Positions 13,409 to 13,488 of a stretch of DNA of 13,488 nucleotides are shown here, in pieces. Under the pieces are notes generated by a model. That model had not been told where the DNA came from. It saw only the letters and a list, made by a program, of their open reading frames with translations, and searched no databases. Position 1 is the first letter of the stretch; the number at the start of each line of letters is the position of its first letter. The position numbers were made by a program, and so were the translations under genes. Source of the stretch: Prevotella sp. UBA1395 (GTDB taxonomy: Bacteria; Bacteroidota; Bacteroidia; Bacteroidales; Bacteroidaceae); the NCBI GenBank assembly GCA_002305235.1, contig DBQL01000007.1, forward strand, positions 1 through 13,488, written 5' to 3'.

Positions 13409-13488
13409 TCATTTTTTCATCGCCTCGAATTCCTCTTTCCTCCGTTTTGGGCCGACGGCCGGTGTAAATCGTCTCGACAGCGGGCCGA
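13409..13488 (-). CDS. Possible C-terminal end of a gene cut by the window edge
   Basis: Reading minus from the right edge, the frame starting at 13486 is open for 25 codons and stops with TGA at 13411-13409, ending KRRKEEFEAMKK. The ending is hydrophilic, Lys/Glu-rich and typical of a real C-terminus, and the base composition is G+C rich like the neighbouring minus-strand genes, whereas the sequence to its left becomes A/T rich straight after the stop. The neighbouring frame is open slightly further, so the choice is not certain. The product is not recognisable from so few residues. Confidence 0.4.
   Translation of the reverse strand, partial: GPLSRRFTPAVGPKRRKEEFEAMKK

Noticed and set aside
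1..13488. CRISPR array, insertion sequence, toxin-antitoxin or other defence genes
   Set aside because: No regularly spaced repeats, no transposase or nuclease motifs and no small gene pair were seen; all sizeable frames on the coding strand belong to recognised families or to the WG-like protein.

Overview
The window looks like an ordinary chromosomal stretch of a Bacteroidota bacterium, most likely Bacteroidales and probably Prevotellaceae. The grounds are promoters of the Bacteroidota type (TAnnTTTG at -7 with TTG/TTTG upstream), weak or absent Shine-Dalgarno sequences, a Tat system reduced to TatA plus TatC, and the particular protein families present. The genus is an inference from remembered protein styles, not from a search.

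Layout. 1-611: a small AraC-type regulator without a sensor domain but with an AT-hook-like tail. 624-673: inverted repeat and weak terminator-like hairpin. 778-1518 (minus): a short-chain dehydrogenase whose promoter places the transcript start at its ATG. 1634-6448 (plus): a compact four-gene run sppA-lpxK-punA-thiL, covering envelope proteolysis, lipid A 4'-phosphorylation, purine salvage and thiamine diphosphate synthesis; lpxK and punA overlap by 116 bases. 6548-6670: tRNA-Phe(GAA) with its own promoter and a clear intrinsic terminator. 6842-9323 (plus): a secreted family 28 glycoside hydrolase (pectin degradation) followed by tatA and tatC. 9285-13194 (minus): a four-gene run transcribed right to left, consisting of a WG-repeat-like protein, an LTA-synthase-like membrane sulfatase-fold transferase, a PAP2 phosphatase and trmO. 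Its last gene overlaps tatC tail to tail. 13409-13488 (minus): probably the C-terminal end of another gene, cut by the window edge.

How the genes work together. Most are housekeeping. The least explained part is the minus-strand run at 9285-13194. Its central pair, with a 4-base ATGA overlap, suggests membrane lipid headgroup transfer coupled to lipid phosphate removal, preceded by an unrecognised WG-like protein. This run is visibly more G+C rich than the left half of the window. Its leader and promoter carry two inverted repeats. I saw no CRISPR array, insertion sequence, integrase or obvious defence system. The window is mostly conventional, and the findings are points of detail rather than a clear new system.
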